From the NCBI RefSeq assembly GCF_004134775.1, contig NZ_SDOZ01000002.1:656005-720004 (forward strand): a DNA stretch of 64,000 bases, given 5' to 3'. The notes below the pieces were generated by a model. It made no database searches, was not told where the DNA came from, and saw only the letters and a program-made list of their open reading frames with translations. This DNA comes from Candidatus Borkfalkia ceftriaxoniphila (GTDB lineage Bacteria; Bacillota; Clostridia; Christensenellales; Borkfalkiaceae). Numbering within the stretch: position 1 is the first letter of the stretch; each line of letters opens with the position of its first letter. The position numbers and the translations under genes were made by a program. This document shows, piece by piece, positions 48,484-57,554 of the stretch.

Positions 48484-49215
48484 TTAAATCAGAAACGGCG
48501 TTTTATTGACGCGATGGACGAGGATCTCGTCGACGACGGCGTTGCCGCGGTTGGCAAGGAAAAACAGGACGATCTCCGCGATCTCTTCGGGCAAGATCAT
48601 TCCTTCGGGCGAAAGGTCGGGACGGGCGACTTTGACCATGTCCGTATAGACGCCCCCGGGACTGATCGCGTGCACGCGGATCCCCTCCCCGTATACTTCC
48701 GCCGCAAGCGACTTCGTAAACCCCAGCACCGCGTGTTTGGAAGCGGCGTAAGCGCTCTGCAACGGGTATCCCGCGTGCCCCACAACCGACGATATGTTGA
48801 TGACGCTCGCGGATTTCGAGCGGCGCAGGTACGGCAGAGCCGCCTGCGTGAGAAAATACGGCACTTTCACGTTGATGCGCATAATGCGTTCGAAGACCTC
48901 TTCGCCCGTTTCTTCGAATTTCGCATTGTACGCCATGCCCGCGTTGTTGACGAGAATGTCCACGCCGCCCGCCTCGGCAACGATCTTTTCGACCCCTGCG
49001 CGTAAAAATCCTTCCGCCGTCAGATCTCCCCCGACGACGATACATTTCGCTCCCGCCTCTTCGACCATTTCGGCGGTCGTTTTCAGTTTTTGCCCGTCGT
49101 TCCCGCCCAGAAGCGCCACGACGGCCTTTTCTTTTGCGAGCCGCACGGCAACGGCGCGGCCGATCCCGCCGCCCCCGCCCGTGACGACAGCCACTTTATT
49201 TTTTAAGTCGTTCAT
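48484..49215 (-). CDS. short-chain dehydrogenase/reductase (FabG-like)
   Basis: A 243-aa classical SDR. The cofactor motif VVTGGGGGIGRAVAVRLA (about 10-27) and NNAG (about 90-93) are intact, with the active-site SAYAASKHA (Tyr and Lys, about 155-163) and catalytic Ser in NISSVVG. An NADPH or NADH preference cannot be judged safely. It is the third gene of the glycyl-radical operon, 11 bases after the enzyme gene, so it may reduce the aldehyde or ketone product of that enzyme. A fatty-acid role is less likely in this context. Confidence 0.85.
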   Translation of the reverse strand: MNDLKNKVAVVTGGGGGIGRAVAVRLAKEKAVVALLGGNDGQKLKTTAEMVEEAGAKCIVVGGDLTAEGFLRAGVEKIVAEAGGVDILVNNAGMAYNAKFEETGEEVFERIMRINVKVPYFLTQAALPYLRRSKSASVINISSVVGHAGYPLQSAYAASKHAVLGFTKSLAAEVYGEGIRVHAISPGGVYTDMVKVARPDLSPEGMILPEEIAEIVLFFLANRGNAVVDEILVHRVNKTPFLI

Positions 49216-49226
49216 CTCTTTTCTCC

Positions 49227-51623
49227 TTACAAAATTTGTTCTGTCCGCGCGATGATATCGTTCTGCGTCTGCGGCGAAAGCACGGTGAAAAACGCCGAAT
49301 AGCCCGCCACGCGCACGATGAGGTCGCGGTAGTTTTCGGGATGTTTCTGCGCATCGAGCAGCGTTTCGCGCGACACGACGTTATATTGCACGTGAAATCC
49401 GTGCAGCGTGTCGAAAAAGGTACGCAATAGAAAACTCAGTTTTTTGCAGTCCTTGGGTTCGGCGAGCATCTGCGGATTGACTTTCTGATTGAGCAGTACG
49501 CCGCCCGCGATCTTCTGCGTTCTCAATTTGGAAACCGATTTGAACACGCTCGTGGGGCCGTGCGTATCCATGGAATGGGTGGGAGAACAGCCCTCCGCCA
49601 GCGGCTCGCCCGCGTGCCTTCCGTCGGGCGTTGCGCACGTACCCGCGCCCTGCGGCACGTTCGCAGCGACCGAAGAAGTCCCCGCATAGAAATGCCCGCC
49701 GATCGGGCCCCTGCCGTAACGCGTATTTTTATATTTTTTGATCTCGTCCAAATACGTGTCGTACCCGCGCACGACGAGTTCGTCCACAAAATCGTCGTCG
49801 TTGCCGTATTTCGGAACGTTCAAAAGTATCTGACGGATCTCTTCGCCGCGTTCGCCCGCAAAATCGTGCATCAGCGCGTCCCACAATTCTTCGCGCGTCA
49901 GCGAACGGTCTTCGAATACGCATTTTTTGATCGCCGCGAGAGAATCGCCGAGATTCGCCACCCCTACTTGCAACTGGCTGACGATATCGTACACCGCGCC
50001 GCCCTCTTTGAGGTGTTTGCCGCGGCCGATACAATCGTCGACCAGCGCCGAACAGAGCACGTCGGGCACTTCCTGTTCGATGACCATGTCCGCGCAGTTG
50101 TCGAGGATGATCCCCTGACGGATCAACTGGCGCGCCGTATTATCCCACGCGGCGAAAACCTCTTCGAAAGTCTGCATATCGGTAAATTTGCCGACGCCTT
50201 TTGCCACGCGCTTTCCCGTCGTGACGTCCACGCCGTCGTTGAGCGCGATCATCAGCGTTTTGGGAAAGTTCAGATAACTCATGCCCGTACAGCGATATCC
50301 CCATTTTCCCGGCACGCCTACCTCGACGCAGCCGATGGCGCTGTAATTCACGGCGTCCTCCCGCGCGACGCCCTGTCCGATGAGCGCGGGAATGATGATC
50401 TCGTCGTTATTGAATGCGGGCATACCGAACCCGAGGCGGATCATCCGAATGCAATCCTGCATGAAATCTTCTTCCAATCCCGCAAAATAGCGGACGGTCA
50501 GATTGGGCTGCGGAAGGCGCGTTCTGCCGATCGAGATCAGGGTAAGGCGCGTCAGTTCGTTAACCGCGCTCTTGCCGTCCGACGTCTGCCCGCCGATGGT
50601 CAGATTCTGATACATGGGGCTGCCCGCAGCAAAGCGCGTGTGTCCCCAACTGCGGATCTTATTGATGGTCAGCGTCTTTAACCACAGGTTTTCCAGAAGT
50701 TCGAGCGCCTCTTCTTGCGGCATGCCCTCTTCCGCGCTCTTTTTGTAATAGGGATATAGAAATTGGTCGAAGCGCCCGAATGAGAGCGAGTGTCCGTTGG
50801 ATTCGATCTGCAAAACGAGATGGACGAACCAGAGGCTTTGCAGCGCCTCGTAAAAATTCCTCGCGCCGCGCATGGGCACGCGCATGCAGATTTCGGCAAT
50901 GCGCAGCAACTCTTTTGCGCGCGCGGGCGGCGCCGAACGCGCCTCCTCTTCCGCCAGTTTGCTATAACGGTGCGCGAAGTTCTCCACCGCGCCGACGGCG
51001 ATCAGGATCGCGCGATAAAAATAGGAAGTCTTTAAACAATTATAGTCCGTATAGTCGAGCCGATCGAGTTTTTCCCGAACGCGCGACCGGATGCCTTCCA
51101 ACCCGTACTTTAAGACGCTTGCATAATCGACCGCGAGGTGCGCGTCGCCCGAAGTGATGTTTCCCTCGTTGCGGATAATGCCGATATCGTAGATCGTGCG
51201 GGCGCTTTCGGGATACGCGGCGTAGCCCTTATCCTGCAAAGTGCAGCCTTTCCAATAGGGATAGATCTCGCGCAGCGTCTGTTTGTTTTCCTCGCTGATC
51301 GTGAATCGGTCGCCCTCGCGTTTTTCGAATTCGTCCAACTCTTGCACCACCCAATCCATCGCATATTCGGGAAAGACGGGCGCCGCCCGATTTTCGCTCG
51401 CCTGGTTTCCGACGATCAGCGTCTGCGGCTCTATGTAGATGCTCATGTTTTCCAGCACTTCTTTGAGCATATAAGCGCGTTTCAAAATGATCTGATCGCT
51501 CTCGTGCTCGCGGTAAGCCTTCGTCGCGAGCCGCGCCCGCTCCGCGCATACCTTGGGTTCGATCTTTAAAAGTTCGTCGCGGAAACTTTTGATCCGCGGC
51601 GTCATGTCGCCGAAATCATTCAC
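49227..51623 (-). CDS. glycyl-radical enzyme (PFL/dehydratase family)
   Basis: A 798-aa oxygen-sensitive enzyme. The glycyl-radical site RVAGYSAFF is near the C-terminus (Gly about residue 773) and the thiyl-radical Cys lies in AIGCVEVGVPGKWGY (Cys about 429). The adjacent Glu of GCVE is characteristic of dehydratase-type members (glycerol, propanediol, hydroxyproline and related) rather than true pyruvate formate-lyase, which has a Cys-Cys pair. Typical landmarks MRGARNFYEALQSLWFVHL (about 248-266) and PQPNLTVRY are present. The substrate is unknown: GCVE is followed by VGVPGKWGY rather than the P-PGK-GY forms I know best. It is activated by the radical-SAM protein encoded 3 bases upstream. 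Confidence 0.9.
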   Translation of the reverse strand: MNDFGDMTPRIKSFRDELLKIEPKVCAERARLATKAYREHESDQIILKRAYMLKEVLENMSIYIEPQTLIVGNQASENRAAPVFPEYAMDWVVQELDEFEKREGDRFTISEENKQTLREIYPYWKGCTLQDKGYAAYPESARTIYDIGIIRNEGNITSGDAHLAVDYASVLKYGLEGIRSRVREKLDRLDYTDYNCLKTSYFYRAILIAVGAVENFAHRYSKLAEEEARSAPPARAKELLRIAEICMRVPMRGARNFYEALQSLWFVHLVLQIESNGHSLSFGRFDQFLYPYYKKSAEEGMPQEEALELLENLWLKTLTINKIRSWGHTRFAAGSPMYQNLTIGGQTSDGKSAVNELTRLTLISIGRTRLPQPNLTVRYFAGLEEDFMQDCIRMIRLGFGMPAFNNDEIIIPALIGQGVAREDAVNYSAIGCVEVGVPGKWGYRCTGMSYLNFPKTLMIALNDGVDVTTGKRVAKGVGKFTDMQTFEEVFAAWDNTARQLIRQGIILDNCADMVIEQEVPDVLCSALVDDCIGRGKHLKEGGAVYDIVSQLQVGVANLGDSLAAIKKCVFEDRSLTREELWDALMHDFAGERGEEIRQILLNVPKYGNDDDFVDELVVRGYDTYLDEIKKYKNTRYGRGPIGGHFYAGTSSVAANVPQGAGTCATPDGRHAGEPLAEGCSPTHSMDTHGPTSVFKSVSKLRTQKIAGGVLLNQKVNPQMLAEPKDCKKLSFLLRTFFDTLHGFHVQYNVVSRETLLDAQKHPENYRDLIVRVAGYSAFFTVLSPQTQNDIIARTEQIL

Positions 51624-51626
51624 AAT

Positions 51627-52388
51627 TCAACCTCCGATGGCGGCGTCGAAACCGCTCTTTTCAAATAATTTCAAATAATCTTTCAGATCCTCTTTGTGCA
51701 GTTGCGGTACGCCGCGGTAGGCGTAATCCAGACCGAGATTTTCGTATTTCTTTTCCCCGAACTGATGAAAGGGCAAAAGTTGCACCCTTCGCACGCCCAG
51801 CGTTTGGAACAATTCGCAAAATGCCTGCGCGTCCTCGGTTTTATCGTTATATGCGGGAATGACGGGGATTCGCACGCAGCAGGCTTTTCCCGAACGCGCG
51901 AGCCAAGTTATGTTGCGCAGGATCGGCGCGTTGGAAACGCCCGTTCCCGCGACGTGCTTCGCCTCGTCATAGTGTTTGCAGTCGATAAAGACGAAATCCG
52001 CCAGATCGCACAGCGCGGCGAAATCTCTTTGCGGAACGCAACCCGCCGTTTCCAACGCTATGTGTATTTTTTCTTTGCGCAGCGCCGTACACAGTTTTTC
52101 GGCAAACCCCAACTGTAAAAAAACTTCTCCGCCCGTCAACGTTACGCCTCCGCCGCTCTTGTCGTAAAAGGCTTTGTCTTTCAAAACTTCCCCGACGACT
52201 TCCCCGACCGTCATTTTGCGGGCGCTGTTCTCCCCCGAATGCGACGAAGGCCGCGATTCGGGATTCGCGCACCACAGGCACCGCAGATTGCAGCCGCTGA
52301 AAAACACGTTGGTTCGTATGCCGTCGCCGTCGTGCAGGCAAAATTTCTGAATATCGAATATGTAACCGATTTCTTCGCCTTCCTTCAT
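51627..52388 (-). CDS. glycyl-radical-enzyme activating enzyme (radical SAM)
   Basis: A 253-aa radical-SAM protein. The cluster motif is SGCNLRCLWCANPES (Cys33, Cys37, Cys40, C-x3-C-x2-C), followed by GGGVTLTGGEVFLQ (the GGE motif binding AdoMet). It abstracts hydrogen from the glycine of the partner enzyme encoded immediately downstream. The extra ferredoxin-like cysteine region found in many dehydratase activases is missing here; only SRPSSHSGENSARK separates the cluster from the next helix. It is therefore closer in length to PflA. It is the first gene of the operon behind a consensus promoter. Confidence 0.92.
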   Translation of the reverse strand: MKEGEEIGYIFDIQKFCLHDGDGIRTNVFFSGCNLRCLWCANPESRPSSHSGENSARKMTVGEVVGEVLKDKAFYDKSGGGVTLTGGEVFLQLGFAEKLCTALRKEKIHIALETAGCVPQRDFAALCDLADFVFIDCKHYDEAKHVAGTGVSNAPILRNITWLARSGKACCVRIPVIPAYNDKTEDAQAFCELFQTLGVRRVQLLPFHQFGEKKYENLGLDYAYRGVPQLHKEDLKDYLKLFEKSGFDAAIGG

Positions 52389-52428
52389 GCTCTTTCCCTT
52401 TCATTTCATTTGCTTTTTTCGCCGATTC

Positions 52429-52457
52429 ATTGTATGATATTGTAAATTGTTTGTCAA
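52429..52457 (-). promoter_or_regulatory. sigma-A promoter of glycyl-radical operon
   Basis: On the minus strand TTGACA (52452-52457), a 17-nt spacer and TACAAT (52429-52434), 40 bases before the activase start. Confidence 0.85.
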
Positions 52458-52487
52458 TATGCGGCGCTGAATCCATTTGATTGACAA
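52451..52487. promoter_or_regulatory. candidate DeoR-family operator
   Basis: TTGTCAAT (52451-52458) and ATTGACAA (52480-52487) are perfect inverted repeats. The first covers the -35 box of the glycyl-radical operon promoter, and the second lies 25 bases before the deoR-type gene. This is a plausible repressor site between the divergent genes. Confidence 0.5.
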
Positions 52488-52512
52488 GATTAAACAGAAA
52501 AACGAGGACACA

Positions 52513-53292
52513 ATGAACAACTTTGAACAAGACCTTTTGCCGTCCCACCGCCAAAAACGGATATTGGAGATCCTGCGAGAAAAAAAGGCGGTCAGCGTGG
52601 CATATCTTTCCAGAACGATGTACATAAACGAGGCGACCGTACGGCGCGATCTGAACGCGCTTTCCAAGAGCGGAGCCGTCACGCGCACCTACGGCGGCGC
52701 CGTACTCAACGAGGGGCTTGACAGCGAGATCCCCTTTTTTATCCGCGAAACTTCGAATGCCGAGGCAAAGCGGCAGATCGGCGAAACCGCCGCGGACTTC
52801 GTGCGCGACGGCGATACCGTGTTTCTGGACTCCTCCTCGACAACTGCGTTCATGATCCCCTATTTCAAGGGAAAGAAAAACGTGAAATTCGTGACGAACG
52901 GCGCGAAGACGACGCTGCTGCTCTCCAAGACGTCCGACTGCGAGATCTATTGCATCGGCGGAAAACTGCGCGAAAACAGCCTCTCCTTTATCGGGGAAAC
53001 CGCCGCGGAGGCACTGCAAAACTATCATTTCGACGCGTCTTTTTTCTCCTGCCGCGGCATCGATCTCACGGGCGGACTGACCGATTCCAATATCAGCGAG
53101 GCGAAGATCCGCAAGATCATGATCCGGAATTCCAAAAAAAATTATCTGCTCGCGGACGGCAGTAAATTCGGAACGGTCTCTTTTTATACCGTATGCGATT
53201 TTGCCGACATAGACTGCCTGATCACAGACATCGTCCCCGAACAAAAATGGCTGGAACTCTTCCGCAAAAACGAAATCGCATTATACCACTGA
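52513..53292 (+). CDS. DeoR-family transcriptional regulator
   Basis: A 259-aa repressor starting at 52513 (MNNFEQDLLP) behind ACGAGGACACA. The N-terminal winged HTH (about 10-65) has HRQKRILEILREKKAVSVAYLS and the signature NEATVRRDLNALSKSGAVTRTYGGAV. The C-terminal DeoRC sugar-phosphate-sensing domain has VFLDSSSTTAFMIPYF, FVTNGAKTTLLLS and CIGGKLRENSLSFIG. It is divergent from the glycyl-radical operon and probably represses it until a phosphorylated sugar or its derivative is present. Confidence 0.93.
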   Translation: MNNFEQDLLPSHRQKRILEILREKKAVSVAYLSRTMYINEATVRRDLNALSKSGAVTRTYGGAVLNEGLDSEIPFFIRETSNAEAKRQIGETAADFVRDGDTVFLDSSSTTAFMIPYFKGKKNVKFVTNGAKTTLLLSKTSDCEIYCIGGKLRENSLSFIGETAAEALQNYHFDASFFSCRGIDLTGGLTDSNISEAKIRKIMIRNSKKNYLLADGSKFGTVSFYTVCDFADIDCLITDIVPEQKWLELFRKNEIALYH

Positions 53293-53338
53293 GAAGTGCG
53301 CGTTTTTTTCGTTCTGTCCGTGAAATTTTCGTAAAGGC

Positions 53339-53366
53339 TTGCTTTTTTCGCGGGATATGGTATAAT
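53339..53366 (+). promoter_or_regulatory. extended -10 promoter
   Basis: TTGCTT (53339-53344), a 16-nt spacer and TATAAT (53361-53366) with an upstream TGG extended -10, 43 bases before the membrane-protein gene. Confidence 0.65.
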
Positions 53367-53408
53367 CGTATCCGTGAGAGAAAAACTAAGGTAGTATAAG
53401 GATAACGA

Positions 53409-54107
53409 ATGAAAATGGAATACGTATGGATGGTCGTGTGTCCCTTGATCGGGATCGCTATCATTTCTTTCTTGTCAAGAAAACTGTCCGCACGCACCGC
53501 GTTTATCGTGACTGCGCTCCTCTTTATCGCGATGGCGGCGAGCGGCATCGCAAAACAGATCATCGCGATCGCGACGGGGTACGATTTGTGGTATCTGCCC
53601 CTGCATTTTTCATCGACTTTCTATATCACCGTCGGCGTAAGCGTGTTCGCGCACGGGAAAGCCGAGCACGCGGCGCAGACCATTTTGTTCGTCGGCGGCA
53701 TCATCATGTGCGCCATGATCCTCGTCAGGCCCGCCGCGATCCTGGGCAATCTATCGGGCGTGTTCACTTCGCATATCCATGCCCACGGATATTTCTACCA
53801 TATGCTCGTGGTGCTCCAATTCGGCATCATGCTCGCGCGCGGCAACTACCGTCCCAAACGCCACGATCCCCTCTTCTTTGCGGGCGGAGTGGCTCTCTGG
53901 GGTGCGGTCGCAATTCCCTGCGCGTTTGTTTTCAACGCCAATTATATGGGCATTCTGCACGCCTATATTCCCTTTTTGGAACAGTTCCGCATAAAATTCG
54001 GATATGCGCCCTATCTCATCGTATACTATCTCGGCGCAGTGCTTTTGGCGACGCTGCTCATCTACGGATACGGATTTTTGCAAAAAAAACTCGCAAAAAA
54101 GGCGTAA
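53409..54107 (+). CDS. YwaF-like integral membrane protein
   Basis: A 232-aa protein with about six or seven membrane helices. LPLHFSSTFYI (about 73-83) and HIHAHGYFYHMLVVLQFGIML (about 117-137) recall the YwaF/TIGR02206 family of Bacillota, whose function is unknown. The C-terminus ends in a basic tail (LQKKLAKKA). The ribosome site is weak (AAGGATAACGA). It is monocistronic between its own promoter and a terminator. Confidence 0.75.
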   Translation: MKMEYVWMVVCPLIGIAIISFLSRKLSARTAFIVTALLFIAMAASGIAKQIIAIATGYDLWYLPLHFSSTFYITVGVSVFAHGKAEHAAQTILFVGGIIMCAMILVRPAAILGNLSGVFTSHIHAHGYFYHMLVVLQFGIMLARGNYRPKRHDPLFFAGGVALWGAVAIPCAFVFNANYMGILHAYIPFLEQFRIKFGYAPYLIVYYLGAVLLATLLIYGYGFLQKKLAKKA

Positions 54108-54141
54108 AAAGGCAACTCTACCGACAGTAGAGCGCCTTTTT
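54106..54141 (+). terminator. intrinsic terminator
   Basis: The stem AAAAAGGC-aa-CTCTAC pairs with GTAGAG-c-GCCTTTTT and ends in a T run. It begins at the stop codon of the membrane-protein gene. Confidence 0.75.
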
Positions 54142-54194
54142 GAAACGGTAGAACGCCGTGCAAAAACATTAGAACGGAAAACACGGAAGAGATA

Positions 54195-54223
54195 TTGATT
54201 TTTCCCGGAATATCGCATACAAT
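54195..54223 (+). promoter_or_regulatory. promoter of degV-like gene
   Basis: TTGATT (54195-54200), a 17-nt spacer and TACAAT (54218-54223), 57 bases before the start codon. Confidence 0.65.
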
Positions 54224-54280
54224 AGTAGACAAGATAAAAAACAGCGCCCGCGCATGGTTTGCGGGCCTTTCGAGGTTAGT

Positions 54281-55168
54281 ATGCAGGATTTCATTTTGTG
54301 CTGCGGTTCGACCGCCGATCTTTCACACGAGCATTTGAAGAAGAGAAACATCGAGTATCTTCCCTTCCATTATTTCCTGGACGAGAAGGAATACGCGGAC
54401 GATCTGGGACAGACGCTGCCCTACACCGAGTTTTACGCGGCGATGGCGCGAGGCGTGATGACGAGAACTTCGCAGATCAACGCCGACGAGTACGAAACTT
54501 TTTTCACCCCTTACTTAGAGAACGGAAAAGATATTTTATACGTTGCGCTCTCCTCGGGCATTTCGGGCGCGTATAATTCGGCGCTCATCGCGCAAAAGTC
54601 GCTTTCGGAAAAGTACCCCGAACGGAAAATTCTCGTCGTGGATTCGCTCGGCGCCTCCTCGGGCTACGGGCTTTTGATGGACACGCTCGCCGACCTTCGC
54701 GACGCGGGCAAGAGCGCGGAAGAAACGGCGGCATGGGCGGAAGAGCATAAACTGGAAGTCAATCACTGGTTTTTCTCCACCGACCTCACGTTTTACGTGC
54801 GCGGCGGTCGCATTTCCAAGGCGATGGGCTGGTTCGGCACCATTTTCCACATCTGCCCCCTACTCAATATGGACGATAAGGGAAGGCTGATCCCCAGAAG
54901 AAAGATCCGCACCAAAGTCAAGGTCATTTCCGAGATCGTAAAGACGATGGAAGAATACGCGGAAGGCGGAAACGCTTACGACGGCAAGTGCTATATTTCG
55001 CACGCGGCGTGCCTGACCGACGCGCTCGCGGTAAAGACGCTGATCGAAGAAAAGTTCCCCGCCCTCAAAGATAAGGTGGAGATCTACGACGTGGGCACGA
55101 CCATCGGCGCGCACACGGGCCCCGGAACGGTAGCGCTTTTCTTTATGGGCAAAAAGCGCGCAGACTGA
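54281..55168 (+). CDS. DegV-family fatty-acid-binding protein
   Basis: A 295-aa cytoplasmic protein starting at 54281 behind CGAGGT. DegV landmarks are the N-terminal STADL, PFHYFLDEKEYADD (about 29-42), MTRTSQINADEY (about 60-71), YVALSSGISGAYNSA (about 87-101), the DSLGASSGYGLL segment and the C-terminal GTTIGAHTGPGTVALFF (about 272-288). Family members bind a fatty acid and can serve the FakA/FakB kinase system. No kinase gene is adjacent. A strong terminator follows. Confidence 0.93.
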   Translation: MQDFILCCGSTADLSHEHLKKRNIEYLPFHYFLDEKEYADDLGQTLPYTEFYAAMARGVMTRTSQINADEYETFFTPYLENGKDILYVALSSGISGAYNSALIAQKSLSEKYPERKILVVDSLGASSGYGLLMDTLADLRDAGKSAEETAAWAEEHKLEVNHWFFSTDLTFYVRGGRISKAMGWFGTIFHICPLLNMDDKGRLIPRRKIRTKVKVISEIVKTMEEYAEGGNAYDGKCYISHAACLTDALAVKTLIEEKFPALKDKVEIYDVGTTIGAHTGPGTVALFFMGKKRAD

Positions 55169-55181
55169 AAATAAAAAATCA

Positions 55182-55218
55182 CCCCGCCCCGCGGAAATTT
55201 CCGCGGGGCGGGGTTTTT
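55182..55218. terminator. strong bidirectional terminator
   Basis: A perfect 16-bp stem (55182-55197 with 55198-55213) is followed by five T, between convergent degV-like and galE genes. Confidence 0.9.
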
Positions 55219-55236
55219 CATACTCTGACTGCAAGG

Positions 55237-56253
55237 TCAATCGCGATAACCGTTGGGATTTTTGCTCTGCCAGTTCCATTGATCGCGGCACATCTCCTCG
55301 ATGCCGAATTGCGCCTTCCAGCCGAGATATTTCTCCGCTTTGTCGGGGCAGGCGTAGCAGGCGGCGATATCGCCGCTGCGGCGGCCGCAGATTTCGTAAG
55401 GCAGTTTTTTGCCGCACGCCTTTTCGAACGCATGGATCATATCCAGCACGCTGTACCCGACGCCCGTGCCGAGATTGAAGATATGCACGCCGCTCTTTAC
55501 GCACTTTTCGATGGCGGCGACGTGCCCCGCGGCGAGGTCGACTACGTGAATATAGTCGCGCACGCCCGTACCGTCGGGCGTGGGATAATCGTTTCCGAAC
55601 ACGTTGATCTTTTTCAGTTTTCCGCTCGCCACCTGCGCCACGTAAGGCATCAGGTTGTTGGGGATCCCCTTTGGATCTTCGCCGATCCTGCCGCTCTTAT
55701 GCGCGCCGACGGGATTAAAATAGCGAAGGAGAATGACGTTCCACGTCGGGTCGGACTTATACAGATCGGTCAGGATTCCTTCCAGATAATATTTGGTGGA
55801 ACCGTAAGGGTTGGTCGTGCCGCCCGTTTTGCACGATTCGTCCAATGGTAGTTTTTCGGGCGTACCGTACACCGTTGCCGAGGAGGAAAAAACGATCTTT
55901 TTCACGTTGTATTTTTTCATCGTTTCCAGAAGGACGAGCGTGCCGTATATATTGTTGTCGTAATAATCGAGGGGGATCTCGCAACTTTCGCCCACTGCTT
56001 TGAGTCCCGCGAAATGAATGACCGAATCGAATTTGTTTTCGCTGAAAATCCGATCCATCGCCGCGCGGTCGCGCACGTCCGCCAGATAAAAATCGAAATC
56101 TTTGCCCGTGATCTCCCGCACGCGGGCGAGCGCCTCTTCGCAGGAATTGCACAGATTATCCACAACCGCGACCCGATAGCCGCGCTCTAAAAGTTCCACA
56201 AGGGTGTGGCTGCCGATAAAGCCCGCACCGCCCGTCAATAAAATTCGTTCCAT
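55237..56253 (-). CDS. galE: UDP-glucose 4-epimerase
   Basis: A 338-aa enzyme of the Leloir pathway interconverting UDP-galactose and UDP-glucose. The NAD-binding motif [11 protein letters not shown] (about 6-16), [10 protein letters not shown] (about 81-90), SSSATVYG (about 123-130), and the catalytic [11 protein letters not shown] (Tyr150, Lys154) are intact. RYFNPVGAH and [14 protein letters not shown] complete the GalE pattern. Length is normal. It follows galK in the same operon, 18 bases downstream. No galT is seen in the window. Confidence 0.95.
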   Translation of the reverse strand: MERILLTGGAGFIGSHTLVELLERGYRVAVVDNLCNSCEEALARVREITGKDFDFYLADVRDRAAMDRIFSENKFDSVIHFAGLKAVGESCEIPLDYYDNNIYGTLVLLETMKKYNVKKIVFSSSATVYGTPEKLPLDESCKTGGTTNPYGSTKYYLEGILTDLYKSDPTWNVILLRYFNPVGAHKSGRIGEDPKGIPNNLMPYVAQVASGKLKKINVFGNDYPTPDGTGVRDYIHVVDLAAGHVAAIEKCVKSGVHIFNLGTGVGYSVLDMIHAFEKACGKKLPYEICGRRSGDIAACYACPDKAEKYLGWKAQFGIEEMCRDQWNWQSKNPNGYRD

Positions 56254-56271
56254 ATATAGTACCCTCCGAAT

Positions 56272-57423
56272 TCAATTAAAATGTTCCACGACGACGCCGT
56301 CCTCGACGCTCGTCCGGTAAAAACTCGCGGCATAGCCGATCCTATGTAAGTAGCGTTCTCCGACGTGCTGCTCGAACGCCTTGACCCGATCTTTTTCGAC
56401 GATGGCGATGATGCAGCCGCCGAATCCCGCGCCGATCATGCGCGCGCCGATGCAGCCCTCTTCGCTCCGAGAAAGTTCCGCCAGCGTATCGAGTTCTTTT
56501 CCCGTCACCTCATAATTTTTCGAAAGGCTTTCGTGCGAGGCGTCGATCAGTTTTCCGAGCGTTCGGATATCTCCCTCTTTCAGGCACGCGGCGGCTCTCC
56601 GCACGCGGTCGCATTCCCCCGCGACGTGCGCGGCGCGCGCGTAGATCTTCCCCGAAAGGCAATGCGACGCTTCCAGCATGGCGGGCGTCACCTCCGCAAG
56701 GCAGGAGATCTGAGGATACTCCCCTTTCAAAAGGCGCAGCGCCTCTTCCACCTCGGCGCGGCGCTCGTTGTATTTGCTTTCCACGAGATTGTGCGGCTTA
56801 TTGCAGTTCGCCACGACGATGGCGTAATCTTTCAGTTTCAGCGGCACATACTCGTATTCGAGCGTCTTGCAGTCCAAAAGCACGGCACAGTCCTTTTTCC
56901 CCATGGCGGAGGCAAACTGGTCCATGATGCCGCAGTTGACGCCACAGTACTCGTTTTCCGCGCGGCGGCAAAGTTTTGCGATCTCCACCAAATCATAGGG
57001 GATTTTTGCGATCTCGCACAGCGCGATTGCGGTCGCGACCTCTATCGCCGCGCTGGAGGAAAGCCCCGAACCGAACGGCACCGTGCAGGAAAACAGCATA
57101 TCGCAACCGACGAGGGGATATCCGTTCTCTTTGAGGATATACGCCACGCCCGCCTGATAATTGCCCCAGGACAGCGTTTTGTATTCCCCGAGCGAATTCA
57201 GTTTCAGATCTTGCCGTATTTGCAAATCGTCGGCATAGACGCGTATTTCGTCCGTACCGTTCGCGCGCGCGAGCACGGTGCATTTTAAATTGAGGGATGC
57301 GGGAAACACTTTCCCGCCGCAGTAATCGACGTGTTCGCCGATCAGATTGATGCGCCCCGCGGCACTCGCCCGTAATGACGGCGCCGCGCCGAACACGCGG
57401 GCGAACAGTTCTTTTTGTTCCAT
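56272..57423 (-). CDS. galK: galactokinase
   Basis: A 383-aa GHMP kinase phosphorylating galactose at C1. The galactokinase signature reads GRINLIGEHVDYCGG (about 22-36), the ATP loop PFGSGLSSSAAIEVA (about 117-131), and a third motif GARMIGAGFGGCIIAIV (about 327-343). The usual GEHTDYNGG reads GEHVDYCGG, with Val and Cys substitutions. The start at 57423 (MEQKELFARV) follows AAAGGGTCACG; 12 extra codons upstream are unlikely. It is the first gene of galK-galE, divergent from an AraC-type regulator. Confidence 0.95.
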   Translation of the reverse strand: MEQKELFARVFGAAPSLRASAAGRINLIGEHVDYCGGKVFPASLNLKCTVLARANGTDEIRVYADDLQIRQDLKLNSLGEYKTLSWGNYQAGVAYILKENGYPLVGCDMLFSCTVPFGSGLSSSAAIEVATAIALCEIAKIPYDLVEIAKLCRRAENEYCGVNCGIMDQFASAMGKKDCAVLLDCKTLEYEYVPLKLKDYAIVVANCNKPHNLVESKYNERRAEVEEALRLLKGEYPQISCLAEVTPAMLEASHCLSGKIYARAAHVAGECDRVRRAAACLKEGDIRTLGKLIDASHESLSKNYEVTGKELDTLAELSRSEEGCIGARMIGAGFGGCIIAIVEKDRVKAFEQHVGERYLHRIGYAASFYRTSVEDGVVVEHFN

Positions 57424-57447
57424 AATCGTGACCCTTTCTTTTTTTCT

Positions 57448-57476
57448 ATTATAAACCATTTCGCGCCGTTTGAAAA
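57448..57476 (-). promoter_or_regulatory. promoter of galK-galE
   Basis: On the minus strand TTTTCA (57471-57476), a 17-nt spacer and a perfect TATAAT (57448-57453). The weak -35 suggests dependence on an activator, for which the divergent AraC protein is the obvious candidate. Confidence 0.6.
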
Positions 57477-57495
57477 GAAATTTATTGACCGAATA

Positions 57496-57524
57496 TTGAC
57501 ATTTATTGTTTTGCGGGATATAAT
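57496..57524 (+). promoter_or_regulatory. consensus promoter of AraC-family gene
   Basis: Perfect TTGACA (57496-57501), a 17-nt spacer and perfect TATAAT (57519-57524), 31 bases before the start codon. Confidence 0.9.
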
Positions 57525-57554
57525 GTAAGAAAAAAAGAGGGATTTTTCGGAATT

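Noticed and set aside
52477..53244. Longer minus-strand frame 51967-53244 spanning the activase and deoR genes
   Set aside because: It crosses a divergent promoter region and two well-defined gene families in other frames.
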